A stretch of DNA of 64,000 nucleotides from Aminiphilus circumscriptus DSM 16581. GTDB lineage: Bacteria > Synergistota > Synergistia > Synergistales > Aminiphilaceae. The stretch spans positions 868,001-932,000 of the forward strand of contig NZ_JAFY01000007.1 in assembly GCF_000526375.1 (NCBI RefSeq), read 5' to 3'. The notes beneath the pieces were generated by a model, which saw only the letters and a program-made list of their open reading frames with translations, was not told the DNA's origin and did no database searches. The translations under genes and the position numbers were made by a program. Below, piece by piece: positions 1 to 8,908 of the stretch (its first letter is position 1; each line of letters starts with the position of its first letter).

Positions 1-1439
1 GCGTTCCGTATTTTTCTCGCCAGAGCGGGACCGATCCCCGGCACACTGCCAAGGGCCTCCTCGTCGGCGGTGCTCAGTCTGCGCACACTGCCGAAGACGG
101 CGAGCAGAGCGGCGGCCCGTTTTTTGCCCAATCCCGGGATCTCTTCCAGAGCAGACCGGCGCAAGCGGATGTTCCGTTTTCCCCTGTGAGACGTCACGGC
201 AAAACGGTGCGCCTCATCCCGAACTCTCTGCAGCAGCAGCAGTGCTGGATCGTTCCGCTCGAGACGCAACGGCGACATTTCCCCGGGAAGATAGAGTTCT
301 TCCTCCCTCTTCGCCAACGCGACCAGCGGAACATCCTCCACATGATGCGCTTCGAGAGCCTGTTTCGCAAACACCAATTGCTGCGGTCCTCCGTCGATGA
401 GAATGAGCTGCGGCATAGGCTCCTGTCCCTCCAGAACCCGTCCGTATCTCCGTCCCACCACTTCCTCGATGGAACGGAAATCGTCGATCCCTTCCACGCT
501 CTTCACGGAAAATCGCCGATAGAGCGAAGGATTGGGAACTCCCTGCTCGAAGACCACCACGACACCCACGGTCTCCTTTCCGGAGAAATGCGAGATGTCG
601 AAGCCGTCGATTCTCCACGGAATCGTGTCGAGGTGCAACACCTCCTGTACTCTCCGGAGAACGCTCCAGGTCGACCAGTCGAGGTCTCCCTGTTCCGACG
701 CGTTGTTCCGCTGCCCTCGATAGATCCAAAGAGCACGAATCGTGTCACGATAACGAGCCGCTTCTTCAAAAGCAAGAGTCTGGGACGCCCGCTCCATGCG
801 GGAACGGAGACGCTCCACGAGATGCGAGGTGTTTCCTTTCAACAAAAGCAGAATGTCCGCAATCCGCTCTCCGTATTCACTTTCGGAGCAACGCCCCGCG
901 CAGGGAGCGAGACAACGTCCCAAAGCATGCCTCATGCAGGGACGTGTCTCGTATGGCCCCTCGTCCAGATTGCGGGAGCAGCTCCGGAGAGGGAAATAGC
1001 GCTCCACCAAGCGCAAGAGACGGCGGATTTCCGTTACCCTGGTAAAAGGGCCAAGGTAGGTTCCACCATCCTCCTCCCGGTGCCTGGTGATCACAATTCG
1101 CGGAAAACGTTCCCTGGTTATCTTGACGTAGGGATAGCGCTCGCCCATTTTCAGTTCCACGTTGAAAAAGGGTTGATACTTTTTGATGAGCTTCGCCTCG
1201 GTGATGAGCGCCTCCGCCTCGGATTCTGTACGGATCGTGGAAATGTCGGATACCGAATCCACAAGTTTGCGCAATCGGGGCGAGGCATATCCCGTGCGCC
1301 GGAAATAGGAAGCCACTCGCTTCCGCAAAGACTTGGCCTTTCCCACATAAAGAACATTTCCCGCTGCGTCGTGCATGAGATAGACTCCGGGACGATCCGG
1401 AAATGTCCTTATTCGTTCGAGCAGTTTCTCCCTTTCCAT
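1..1439 (-). CDS. uvrC: Excinuclease ABC subunit C (UvrC), 3' end cut by the window edge
   Basis: UvrC makes the dual incisions of nucleotide excision repair after UvrA and UvrB have located the damage. Read on the minus strand from the ATG at 1439, 479 codons are visible. They show the N-terminal GIY-YIG nuclease (PGVYLM, YVGKAKSLRKR, residues 17-41), a conserved Cys cluster near 170-185, a UVR motif (LAFEEAARYRD, about 220), and the RNase H-like nuclease with GFD (about 279), LIDGG and EAHRFA. The last visible residues are already in the C-terminal helix-hairpin-helix (SVPGIGPALARKI), so only a few residues are missing. The spacing from the UVR motif to GFD is about 90 residues shorter than in the usual enzyme; the reading frame stays open throughout, so this is not a frameshift. 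Confidence 0.93.
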   Translation of the reverse strand, partial: MEREKLLERIRTFPDRPGVYLMHDAAGNVLYVGKAKSLRKRVASYFRRTGYASPRLRKLVDSVSDISTIRTESEAEALITEAKLIKKYQPFFNVELKMGERYPYVKITRERFPRIVITRHREEDGGTYLGPFTRVTEIRRLLRLVERYFPLRSCSRNLDEGPYETRPCMRHALGRCLAPCAGRCSESEYGERIADILLLLKGNTSHLVERLRSRMERASQTLAFEEAARYRDTIRALWIYRGQRNNASEQGDLDWSTWSVLRRVQEVLHLDTIPWRIDGFDISHFSGKETVGVVVVFEQGVPNPSLYRRFSVKSVEGIDDFRSIEEVVGRRYGRVLEGQEPMPQLILIDGGPQQLVFAKQALEAHHVEDVPLVALAKREEELYLPGEMSPLRLERNDPALLLLQRVRDEAHRFAVTSHRGKRNIRLRRSALEEIPGLGKKRAAALLAVFGSVRRLSTADEEALGSVPGIGPALARKIRN

Positions 1440-1585
1440 GCCGCTTGCTCCATTCTTCCGGGGAAATTTTCGAAATGTCGCTGTCGCGTTTCACCTGTCA
1501 AGCAGCGTGGTTTGCTTCGACAGGCTTTTCCTTTCCCTTGTGACGGTATAGGATAACATGAAGAGCAATCGAGGAGGTGCCTGTC

Positions 1586-3001
1586 ATGGCATTGACATTG
1601 TACAACGATCTCACCCGGACAAAAGAACCTTTCGTTCCGCTTCATCCAGGCAAGGTCGGTTTCTACGCCTGCGGCCCAACCGTCTATGACTATTTTCACA
1701 TCGGAAACGCCCGCCCCTTCATCGTCTTCGACGTGCTCCGGCGTTACCTGGAGCACTGCGGATATGACGTCACGTTCGTGCAGAACTTCACGGATATCGA
1801 CGACAAGATGATCACCCGGGCCAGAGAACTGGGCATCTCCGTTCCCGAGTTGGCGAAACGCTTCATCGAGGCTTATCGGGAGGACGCGGCGGCGCTAGGA
1901 ATCCGCCCGGCCACAGTGCACCCCCTCGCCACGGAACATGTGGCGGAAATCATTCGCCTTATTGAGGACATCCTTGAAAAGGGACATGGATATGTCATGG
2001 ATGGAGACGTCTATTTCGACGTGCAAAGTTTCCCCGCCTACGGGAAACTGCTCCGACAGGATCTGGATGAACTGCTCTCGGGAGCGCGGGTAGAGATCGA
2101 TCCGAGAAAGAAACACCCGCTGGACTTCGCCCTGTGGAAAGCCCAAAAACCGGAAGAACCAGCCTGGGACAGTCCCTGGGGACCCGGACGCCCGGGGTGG
2201 CACATCGAATGCAGCGCTATGGCCATCAAGTATCTGGGAGAGACCGCGGACATTCACTCCGGAGGAAGCGACCTCGTCTTTCCCCACCACGAGAACGAAA
2301 TCGCCCAGGCAGAGGCGGCAACGGGAAAACCCTTCGTCCGTTTCTGGATTCACAATGGCTATCTTCTTATCGACCAGGAGAAGATGTCTAAGTCTCTGGG
2401 AAACTTTCTCACCGCCCGCGAGGCGAGAAAGCGCTTTCATCCCCTGGCCATCCGTCTTTTCATGCTGAGCGCCCACTATCGCTCTCCCATCAGCTTTTCC
2501 GAGGATGCCCTCGTTCAGGCCACGGCGGGAGTGGAACGACTTCGGAATTGCTGGCGAGATCTCATGGAGAACGTTACCGCTGGAGAGCGCGGAACGAATC
2601 CCGATGAAACGTTGCGCGAAACGGTACGCGTCGCGGAAGAGCAATTCCGGAAAGAATTGGACGATGATTTCAACACCGCCGGTGCATTGGGAGTGGTCTT
2701 CTCCGTCGTAAAAGCGGTGAACACCCACCTGAAGGAGCGCACTGCCGCTGACGTGGAAGGTCTTGCCGAAGCGGAGCGCTTCTTCCGCCTCGTGGAAAGC
2801 ATCATGGGTGTTCTGGGGATTGACGACATGGAGCGCCCTTCGGAGGACGACGCGGCAATCGACGCTCTCGTGGCGGAGCGCAGGGCCGCACGAAAACGGA
2901 AGGATTTCTCCCGCGCAGACGCAATCCGGGCTGAACTGGAAACGAAGGGCATTATCCTCGAAGATACATCTGAAGGCACGAGGTGGAAACGTAAATTGTA
3001 A
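1586..3001 (+). CDS. cysS: Cysteinyl-tRNA synthetase
   Basis: Class I synthetase that charges tRNA-Cys in the cytoplasm. The 471-residue length is normal. The HIGH-type motif is HIGN (38-41), following the zinc ligand Cys29 in FYACGPTVYDY. Further zinc-site residues lie in HIECSAMA and HHENE, and KMSKSLGN is near residue 267. The ATG at 1586 is preferred over a GTG nine bases upstream because GAGGAGGT (1571-1578) lies seven bases before it, whereas the GTG overlaps that ribosome binding site. The gene is monocistronic: uvrC diverges on the left and hflKC converges on the right, with a 15-bp hairpin terminator between. Confidence 0.96.
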   Translation: MALTLYNDLTRTKEPFVPLHPGKVGFYACGPTVYDYFHIGNARPFIVFDVLRRYLEHCGYDVTFVQNFTDIDDKMITRARELGISVPELAKRFIEAYREDAAALGIRPATVHPLATEHVAEIIRLIEDILEKGHGYVMDGDVYFDVQSFPAYGKLLRQDLDELLSGARVEIDPRKKHPLDFALWKAQKPEEPAWDSPWGPGRPGWHIECSAMAIKYLGETADIHSGGSDLVFPHHENEIAQAEAATGKPFVRFWIHNGYLLIDQEKMSKSLGNFLTAREARKRFHPLAIRLFMLSAHYRSPISFSEDALVQATAGVERLRNCWRDLMENVTAGERGTNPDETLRETVRVAEEQFRKELDDDFNTAGALGVVFSVVKAVNTHLKERTAADVEGLAEAERFFRLVESIMGVLGIDDMERPSEDDAAIDALVAERRAARKRKDFSRADAIRAELETKGIILEDTSEGTRWKRKL

Positions 3002-3057
3002 CGACGGATTTCCCCTAGAGAGAGCAGAAACGGTACGCTCTGGAACCAGTCATGGAA

Positions 3058-3087
3058 GAGGGTGGCACCGCTGGCGCCCTCCAGCGG
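3058..3087 (+). promoter_or_regulatory. T-box-like sequence element downstream of cysS
   Basis: Positions 3059-3071 read AGGGTGGCACCGC, matching the T-box antiterminator signature AGGGTGGNACCGCG up to its last base, and GAGGG (3058-3062) can pair with CCCTC (3077-3081) around a TGGCACC bulge. A competing perfect 7-bp hairpin, CCGCTGG with CCAGCGG (3068-3087), uses the same bases. No stem I or specifier loop is recognisable, and there is no downstream gene on this strand within 2 kb. Function is therefore doubtful. Confidence 0.2.
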
Positions 3088-3095
3088 ACAAGTCA

Positions 3096-3130
3096 AAGAA
3101 GGGATACGCACACGATGCGTATCCCTTCTT
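3096..3130. terminator. Bidirectional hairpin terminator between cysS and hflC
   Basis: Perfect 15-bp inverted repeat, AAGAAGGGATACGCA (3096-3110) with its complement at 3116-3130, around a 5-base loop. It sits between the convergent cysS and hflC genes and can end both transcripts; the stem ends in CTTCTT rather than a separate U-tract. Confidence 0.75.
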
Positions 3131-3164
3131 GAGTCATCCTTGCCTACAGATTCCGCAGCGCCCC

Positions 3165-4040
3165 CTACTCGGCACCCTTGAGATACCGAAGTATTCCCTC
3201 CCCAGGCTTCAGGAACACCGGCGTTTCAGGAAGATTTTCCTTGTAGAACTCCAGAGTGCGGAGAAAAAGGTACAGGTCCGGGTTCTGCCCCGCCGCGTCG
3301 GCGATGATGCGCTGGGCCTCCGCATCTCCCTGCCCTCTGGTTTCCTCGGCCTGTTTCTGCGCCGCCGCAAGGATCTCCGTATAGTCACGCTGCGCTTTGG
3401 AGCGCAGGCGCGCCGCTATCGACCGCCCCTCCGCACGAAGTTGGGCCGCAATACGGCTTCGTTCGGCAATCATGCTGCGATACACCGCTTCCTCGTTCTC
3501 CTGAGGAAGAAAAACTCTTTTGAAAGCCACTTTGAGCACCTCCACGCCATAGGCGGAGGTCTGGTCGTTGGTGATTCTGGTGGCCTCGACGAGAGAATCT
3601 CCCCTTCGGGAGAAGATCAGTTCGTCAAAAGTGGATTTGCCTGCGACGATACGCACTGCGGCGTAGACCGAATCGTCCAGGCGTTGCTGCGCTCCTTCCA
3701 CGGTGCGAATACGTCGATAGAACGCATCGGGATCTGCGATGCGGAACACCGCAATACTGTCGAAGACAAGGTTTTTCTTGTCGGACGTGACCACTGCGAC
3801 GGGGTCCGCGTCATACTCGATAAGACGCTTGGTGAACCGTTCCACCACGTCGGCAAAGGGCATCTTCAGATAGAGTCCCGGGTCCCTCACCGACCGGACG
3901 ACCTTGCCGAACCGGAGGACCACCGCCTGCTGGTCCGCCCGGATCACGTAGAAAGAACCGATCCCGACCGCGACCAGGGCAACGAGAAGTACCAGGAGAA
4001 CCGCATTTCGCACTGCCTGACCCAAACCCTGCACGTTCAT
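3165..4040 (-). CDS. hflC: HflC-type SPFH/band 7 membrane protease regulator
   Basis: Partner of HflK in a membrane-anchored SPFH complex that, in well-studied bacteria, restrains the FtsH protease. The 291-residue product has a single N-terminal membrane segment (about residues 10-28) followed by the band 7 domain (VLRFGKVV, DPGLYLKMPF, TSDKKNLVFDSIAVFRI) and a helical region rich in Arg, Ala and Gln (KQAEETRGQGDAEAQRI). The ATG at 4040 overlaps the hflK stop codon (ATGA), showing translational coupling. A longer in-frame start at 4166 would run deep into hflK and lacks this arrangement. Confidence 0.93.
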   Translation of the reverse strand: MNVQGLGQAVRNAVLLVLLVALVAVGIGSFYVIRADQQAVVLRFGKVVRSVRDPGLYLKMPFADVVERFTKRLIEYDADPVAVVTSDKKNLVFDSIAVFRIADPDAFYRRIRTVEGAQQRLDDSVYAAVRIVAGKSTFDELIFSRRGDSLVEATRITNDQTSAYGVEVLKVAFKRVFLPQENEEAVYRSMIAERSRIAAQLRAEGRSIAARLRSKAQRDYTEILAAAQKQAEETRGQGDAEAQRIIADAAGQNPDLYLFLRTLEFYKENLPETPVFLKPGEGILRYLKGAE

Positions 4041-5062
4041 CGCCCTTCCCCTCCCCTTCCGGTGTCGAGAAGCTTGTCCAGCGGAAAGAGCATGACACCG
4101 TTTCCGAAGTCCTCCACGATGACGGTTTTGAGCTTGGGCCAGAGTTCCCGCATGTTCTCGATCCACAGAGACTGGAGGAGAAGATTCGGATTCCGCATGT
4201 AAGCCTCCCGAAGCGCTTCGATGCGCGCCGCCTCTCCTTGGGCGACCTGAACCCGACGGAATTTGTACCCCTCCGACTCGTTCAGAAGGCGTTGCGCCTC
4301 TCCCTGGGCCTGGGGAATGAGTTCATTGGCAAACTGCTCCGCCTCCAGTTGGAGGCGCTCCTTCTCCGCCCTGGCGCTGTTAACCTCACTGAAGGATGCC
4401 TGTACCGCAACAGGAGGCGTGACGTCCTGAAGCTGTACGGCGACGATGCGAATGCCCGTTTCCAGCTCCTCCAGGAGTTTCTGGAAAGCCACCCGAGTCT
4501 CTGTCTGGATCTCCTCTTTGCCGACGGTGAGCACCGTGTCTAGATCCCTGGAGGCGACAATCTTCCGCAGGCTCGACTCCCCGAGATCCCGGACAAGCTT
4601 TTCCCACCGGTCCTCTCCGGAAGGAACGTGCACGACGAAGACAGCCGGATCGGAGATCTGGAACTGAAGCACCCAGTCGATCTCGACGATCTTGTTGTCG
4701 CTGGTGAGCATTTTCGATTCGGCGGGAACATCCCGATACTGCGCAGGCGGTCCCACGTTCACCGTGCGGTAGCCGAACTCGTAGCGGCGTATCCGTTCAG
4801 TGTTGACCTGTATCACCGAATCCAAAAAGGGGACCTTGAAGTGCAGTCCCTGGTCCGCCACCGTATGAACCTTTCCCAGACGAAAAACGACTCCTCTGGT
4901 ACCTGCGGGAACGATGTAGTACGAGCTGTAGGCAGCAACTCCGGCCAGAAGAACGAAAAGGAGCAGCGTGACCATCTTGCCGGACTGGAACATGCGGGGA
5001 ATGCGGTGCTTCGGCCCCGACGGCTCTTCCCGGGACGGTTCGTAAAATTCCCACTCGGACAT
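4037..5062 (-). CDS. hflK: HflK-type SPFH/band 7 membrane protease regulator
   Basis: First gene of the hflKC pair. The 341-residue protein has a short cytoplasmic N-terminus, one membrane segment (about residues 29-47), then the SPFH domain: FRLGKVHTVADQGLHFKVPF, a TSDNKIVEIDWVLQFQI strand pair, and the helical tail AQGEAQRLLNESEGYKFRRV. The ATG at 5062 is preceded by AAAGGGGTG. The upstream 280 bp are shared with the divergent fapA-like gene, so each has its own promoter region. No ftsH is present in the window. Confidence 0.93.
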   Translation of the reverse strand: MSEWEFYEPSREEPSGPKHRIPRMFQSGKMVTLLLFVLLAGVAAYSSYYIVPAGTRGVVFRLGKVHTVADQGLHFKVPFLDSVIQVNTERIRRYEFGYRTVNVGPPAQYRDVPAESKMLTSDNKIVEIDWVLQFQISDPAVFVVHVPSGEDRWEKLVRDLGESSLRKIVASRDLDTVLTVGKEEIQTETRVAFQKLLEELETGIRIVAVQLQDVTPPVAVQASFSEVNSARAEKERLQLEAEQFANELIPQAQGEAQRLLNESEGYKFRRVQVAQGEAARIEALREAYMRNPNLLLQSLWIENMRELWPKLKTVIVEDFGNGVMLFPLDKLLDTGRGGEGR

Positions 5063-5344
5063 AACAACACCCCTTTCTCGACGGAGGCTCGCGCAACACG
5101 ACAGAAACGGCGCGACCACGTCGAGTCCATTATACGGCATTCCGTTTTCCCTTGGACATGCAACAGCCGAAACCGTTAGGGGAAAGTGCCTCACTTTATA
5201 GAATAGACGGCTCCAGAGTATTCTCAGAATGAACCATTTTGCAGTATGATGCGGAAGAGAACACTTCCCACCCGGAAAAGCACACGGAAGTGACGCATCC
5301 TTGCACATCGCACGGCGGGGGTGTCAACCAAAGGGGGGAACGGG

Positions 5345-7003
5345 ATGACCTTTGAGACGATCCTGCAGGAAAAAGAGTTTTCCCTTCTTTCGAAGGACAA
5401 CGGAGTGTTTCTCCTGCGCAAAGGAAGTCCTTCTTCGAAGAAGATCCTCGAGACCCTTCGCGAGCACCTGCCCTCCTGCGAGGTGAACGTGAAGGCGCTT
5501 CTCCTCGCTCTGAAAAACGAAATGATCTACCCTGTGCGTATCGGCACCTTTGCCTCTCGCCAAGAAGAGGGTGCGTCGTTGCCGAGCCAGACGCAAACTC
5601 CGGAGCACACCTCACAGGCGCAAGAACGACAGACGGCGCCAAAAAAGCACATGCCCCCCGCAACACTCGACATTTCTCCCGACGGAATGCTCTGCTCGCT
5701 CTCTCTGCCGGCAGGATGGTCCAACCTGCAACAGGTTCTCGTTCTCTGCGCCGAACGGGGCATTGTACACGGGCTCCGACTTTCCGCAGTGCGGGAAGCC
5801 CTGAAGACAAGCTGCTCCGGCCTTTCCGTGCAACATCTCCCCATCGCCTTCGGCACACCTCCGATTGCGGGCAAAGATGGGGCTCTCGCTCTGGAAATCC
5901 CTCGCCCGGATGGGAAAGCTGTTCCCGGAGACCGTGGAAAAATCGAAAACTACCTTCTTTACTCCATCGTCCCTGTCCGAGAGAACGAACGTGTGGCGAC
6001 TCTTCTCGACCCCACTCCCGGAACCGCCGGAAAAACTGTTCGCGGCGAGCTCGTCCTGCCGCGCCCGGGAAGAAAAGCCATCGGTTATGTGGGCAAGGGA
6101 CTCGCCTTCCGCGGCAGGGAACTTGTGGCGACCCGAGACGGGTGCCTTCTCTGGAAAGGCGGTGTCCTCTCCATCGAACCGCTGCACATCGTTACCGAGG
6201 ATGTGCAACCAGGCCAATCCATAACCATCGATGCACATCTCCTTGTGGAGGGACACGTTCGGGACGGAGCCGTGGTCGAAGCGCGGGGTAACGTGGAAAT
6301 CCGGGGCAGCGTCGGCAGAGCCGATGTCTCCAGTCTGGAAGGAAGCGTTTCCATCCTCTGGGGCATCCTCGGGAAAGGCGGCGGATATATCCGTGCGGCA
6401 GAAGAGATCCGCGCCGGATATGTGGATGAGGCCATTCTCGAGGGTCGAACCGTGGTCGTCAACGAGTACATTTCCAGATCCATCGTGACCGCTCGGAACG
6501 GTGTCAAGGTCGCCGGCAAGAAAGGACTGATCGCAGCTTCCTCGGTAACCGCAAAGGCACACGTCAACGCCAACAACATTCGTGTGCTCTCTAGGGGAGA
6601 CACCAGAATCGATCTTCTCGGTGTGTCCAGGAGCGCTCTCTTTTCCGAGTACGACCTCCTTCCCCACAGGATACGCTGTCTCCAGAGGAAGCTTCTACGC
6701 ATGAGCGAAACGATCCGCAATTCCCTGGAAACCACGCAACAGACACAGCCTGAACTCCCCTTCGACATGTACCGGAGACTCCTCGACGTCCTCGGAGATA
6801 CTCAGGCAAGATTGCTGGAACTTCACGACCTCCTCCTCCATCTTCGCGGGGACGCATCCCTCTCGGTAAGTGGCACCGCAAGTCCCGGCGTGGAGGTAAC
6901 GATCAAAGGCATGGCGGCTCGCATCGACAAAGCATGGGGAGGACTTCACTTGTTTTACCACCCCACTTTCCAGGGACTCGCCGTTCAGGAACAATCCGCC
7001 TGA
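5345..7003 (+). CDS. FapA family (DUF342) polymerising beta-helix protein
   Basis: 552-residue protein of the FapA/DUF342 family. The family typically has an N-terminal domain, a repetitive right-handed beta-helix middle and a C-terminal coiled coil. All three are visible: ITIDAHLLVEGHVRDGAVVE and the following short Gly/Val repeats (about residues 285-420), then a helical stretch from about 430 (LLPHRIRCLQRKLLRM). Family members have been linked to flagellar or cell-envelope functions, but no flagellar gene is nearby, so the role here is open. The ATG at 5345 follows AAAGGGGGG by six bases; a GTG at 5321 lies before that site and is unlikely to be used. Monocistronic, followed by a terminator. 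Confidence 0.85.
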   Translation: MTFETILQEKEFSLLSKDNGVFLLRKGSPSSKKILETLREHLPSCEVNVKALLLALKNEMIYPVRIGTFASRQEEGASLPSQTQTPEHTSQAQERQTAPKKHMPPATLDISPDGMLCSLSLPAGWSNLQQVLVLCAERGIVHGLRLSAVREALKTSCSGLSVQHLPIAFGTPPIAGKDGALALEIPRPDGKAVPGDRGKIENYLLYSIVPVRENERVATLLDPTPGTAGKTVRGELVLPRPGRKAIGYVGKGLAFRGRELVATRDGCLLWKGGVLSIEPLHIVTEDVQPGQSITIDAHLLVEGHVRDGAVVEARGNVEIRGSVGRADVSSLEGSVSILWGILGKGGGYIRAAEEIRAGYVDEAILEGRTVVVNEYISRSIVTARNGVKVAGKKGLIAASSVTAKAHVNANNIRVLSRGDTRIDLLGVSRSALFSEYDLLPHRIRCLQRKLLRMSETIRNSLETTQQTQPELPFDMYRRLLDVLGDTQARLLELHDLLLHLRGDASLSVSGTASPGVEVTIKGMAARIDKAWGGLHLFYHPTFQGLAVQEQSA

Positions 7004-7086
7004 AGACGGGATCCCTCCAGCGAAAACCGGCCCAGCGCAATTTGAAAAAGCGGAGACTACGCGACAAAAAACCCTCTACCCTACTC

Positions 7087-7126
7087 AAGGAAGCTCTTCT
7101 CCGGAATACATGGAGAAAAGCTTCCT
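7087..7126. terminator. Terminator between the FapA-like gene and the permease gene
   Basis: Inverted repeat AAGGAAGCTCTTCTCC (7087-7102) with GGAGAAAAGCTTCCTT (7111-7126), one mismatch, followed by AT-rich sequence containing CACTTTTATTCACTTTT. It lies between two convergent genes. Confidence 0.7.
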
Positions 7127-7183
7127 TAATTCACTTTTATTCACTTTTACGGGTAGCCGGAGAAAAGAGTTTTCGCAGACGAA

Positions 7184-8557
7184 TTACAGCCGAGTGCCAA
7201 TACCGCGTTCCTCCGGCGTGCCCGGAACGATGGAATCCCAGAAGGCTGCGCAGATTCCCGCAACCGCCATGGGCGTCTTCATGATCGCCCAAAGCACCTG
7301 TCCCGCAATGCCGAAACTGAAGAACAGTTCCTGTTTCTCCATTACCCAGCCCGGAAGACCGAGCGCCATGAGAAAAGCGAATCCGACGATGAGCACGTTT
7401 CTCTGGCTGCCCATATCGGCGCGCATGAGCACCTGTATCCCCAGAGCACCGATGGTACCGAAAAGAGCGATGTAGGCACCGCCAATGACGGGGTTTGGAA
7501 CTGTGGCGATGAGGGCTCCCAGTTTGCCGACCATGCTCATGAGAATGAGAAGGACAGCACCGGTCCGCACCACCCATCGGGATGCCACCCCGGTGAGACT
7601 GATGAGTCCGATGTTTTCCGTGTAGGAGGTCGTTCCCACAGCACCCAAGGCTCCTGCAAGGGCACAGTTCATTCCCTCCGCGCCGATACCGCGACTGATC
7701 ATCTCCGGCGTGGGATCCTCGAGTCCTGATGCGTAGGAACAGGAATGATAGTCACCTATGGATTCAATCATGACCGCGAAAAACCCCGCCACGATGGCAC
7801 CGATGGCAACAACGCTGAACTTCGGCGCACCCCAGGGCAGAAACCCAGTGAATTTGAACCAGGGCGCGGCAGCGACACTCGCCATGGTCACATGCGCCGG
7901 ATGTCCCTCGGGGAAAAACCCAGTGGAGCTTCCAATGAAACAGACCAGGTAGGCAAGGACAATGGAGGAAAGGACGGAAAAAATATTGAAATACTTGTTC
8001 CTGCTCATGAGACCGAAGAAGAAAACTCCTGCCACGACCAGGAGAGATACCGGCCAGTAATTCGCCGCGTTGAACTTCACCGCCACATCGTACAGGGAAA
8101 AGCCTATGGCCATGATGGTAGGGCCGATGACCACCGGAGTGATGACCTTCCGGATAATTCCGACGAGACCACTGTAGCCGATGATAGAGAGGACCACACC
8201 TCCGACGATGAGAGCCCCTCCCAGATACTGCATGATCACCTCGGGTCCCATAGCCTTGTAGATCCCAACAATGGTCATGACGGGAGGAATGAAGCTAAAG
8301 CTGGAACCCTGAACGATGGGGAGACCTGTTCCCAGCTTGGGGTGCGTCTGAACGAGCGTGGCGATCCCCATGGCGAAATAGACGCAGGAAATAAAGAAAC
8401 CGATCTGTACCGTATCCATCCCCATCGCAGGCCCGAAAATGAGAGGAACGAGCGTGGTAGCCCCAAAGAGGGTCAAAACATGTTGCGCTCCCGCAAGGAT
8501 CAGGATCTGAAAGGGTGGTTTGTCGAGAAGTCCGTAAACGACTTGTTTGCGTACCAT
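7184..8557 (-). CDS. NCS2 family nucleobase:proton symporter, probably uracil permease
   Basis: Integral inner-membrane transporter of 457 residues, about 14 hydrophobic segments. TM1 carries QHVLTLFGATTLVP, typical of UraA-like members. TM8 has ESIGDYHS and TM10 has ENIGLISLTGVASR. Within NCS2 proteins the Glu in ENxG is characteristic of uracil transporters, while xanthine and urate permeases have QNxG, so uracil is the likelier substrate; this is inferred from the motif only. The ATG at 8557 is ten bases after GAGGAGGT; a GTG at 8563 is only four bases away and less suitable. The gene is alone, convergent with the FapA-like gene and divergent from the ABC-F gene. Confidence 0.85.
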   Translation of the reverse strand: MVRKQVVYGLLDKPPFQILILAGAQHVLTLFGATTLVPLIFGPAMGMDTVQIGFFISCVYFAMGIATLVQTHPKLGTGLPIVQGSSFSFIPPVMTIVGIYKAMGPEVIMQYLGGALIVGGVVLSIIGYSGLVGIIRKVITPVVIGPTIMAIGFSLYDVAVKFNAANYWPVSLLVVAGVFFFGLMSRNKYFNIFSVLSSIVLAYLVCFIGSSTGFFPEGHPAHVTMASVAAAPWFKFTGFLPWGAPKFSVVAIGAIVAGFFAVMIESIGDYHSCSYASGLEDPTPEMISRGIGAEGMNCALAGALGAVGTTSYTENIGLISLTGVASRWVVRTGAVLLILMSMVGKLGALIATVPNPVIGGAYIALFGTIGALGIQVLMRADMGSQRNVLIVGFAFLMALGLPGWVMEKQELFFSFGIAGQVLWAIMKTPMAVAGICAAFWDSIVPGTPEERGIGTRL

Positions 8558-8908
8558 TGGCACTGATACCTCCTCGTGAGCTTTTCTTTCCCCTGTCGGG
8601 CAAAACAAGCCAATCATGTCATCACCATGTGCTGTTTCCTCTGTGGATGTAGAACCTCCCCCCCGGCGGCATGCCGAACACTTCTTTTCGCCGATGTTCC
8701 CGGTCAAACCTCTCGAACAAACCGCAAAGGGAGTGTAGCATAAACTCGATTCCGTCGACATGGATCGTTTCCCGGGCATGGTAAAAAAACGCCTTCCCAA
8801 CTACAATACGGACTGTCCTCGAAAAAAGGCGAAGAAAGGACTTCCGGACAGAAATTCTTAATCGGTCTTTCCCCTGATTCGACGCATTCGACAGAATGGA
8901 GGCATCCC
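8558..8908. other. Intergenic region between divergent permease and ABC-F genes
   Basis: No credible gene. The region must hold the promoters of both divergent genes, but I could not find a clear -35/-10 pair. On the permease strand the leader contains ATCCACAGAGGAA, faintly like a PyrR-binding loop; too weak to annotate. Confidence 0.5.

Noticed and set aside
186-1556. 456-codon open frame on the plus strand opposite uvrC
   Set aside because: No recognisable domain, and it is antisense to a clearly conserved UvrC; long antisense frames are expected at this GC content.
8580-8700. Possible PyrR-binding or other pyrimidine-responsive leader before the uracil-type permease
   Set aside because: ATCCACAGAGGAA only partly matches the PyrR loop, and no terminator/antiterminator pair could be drawn.
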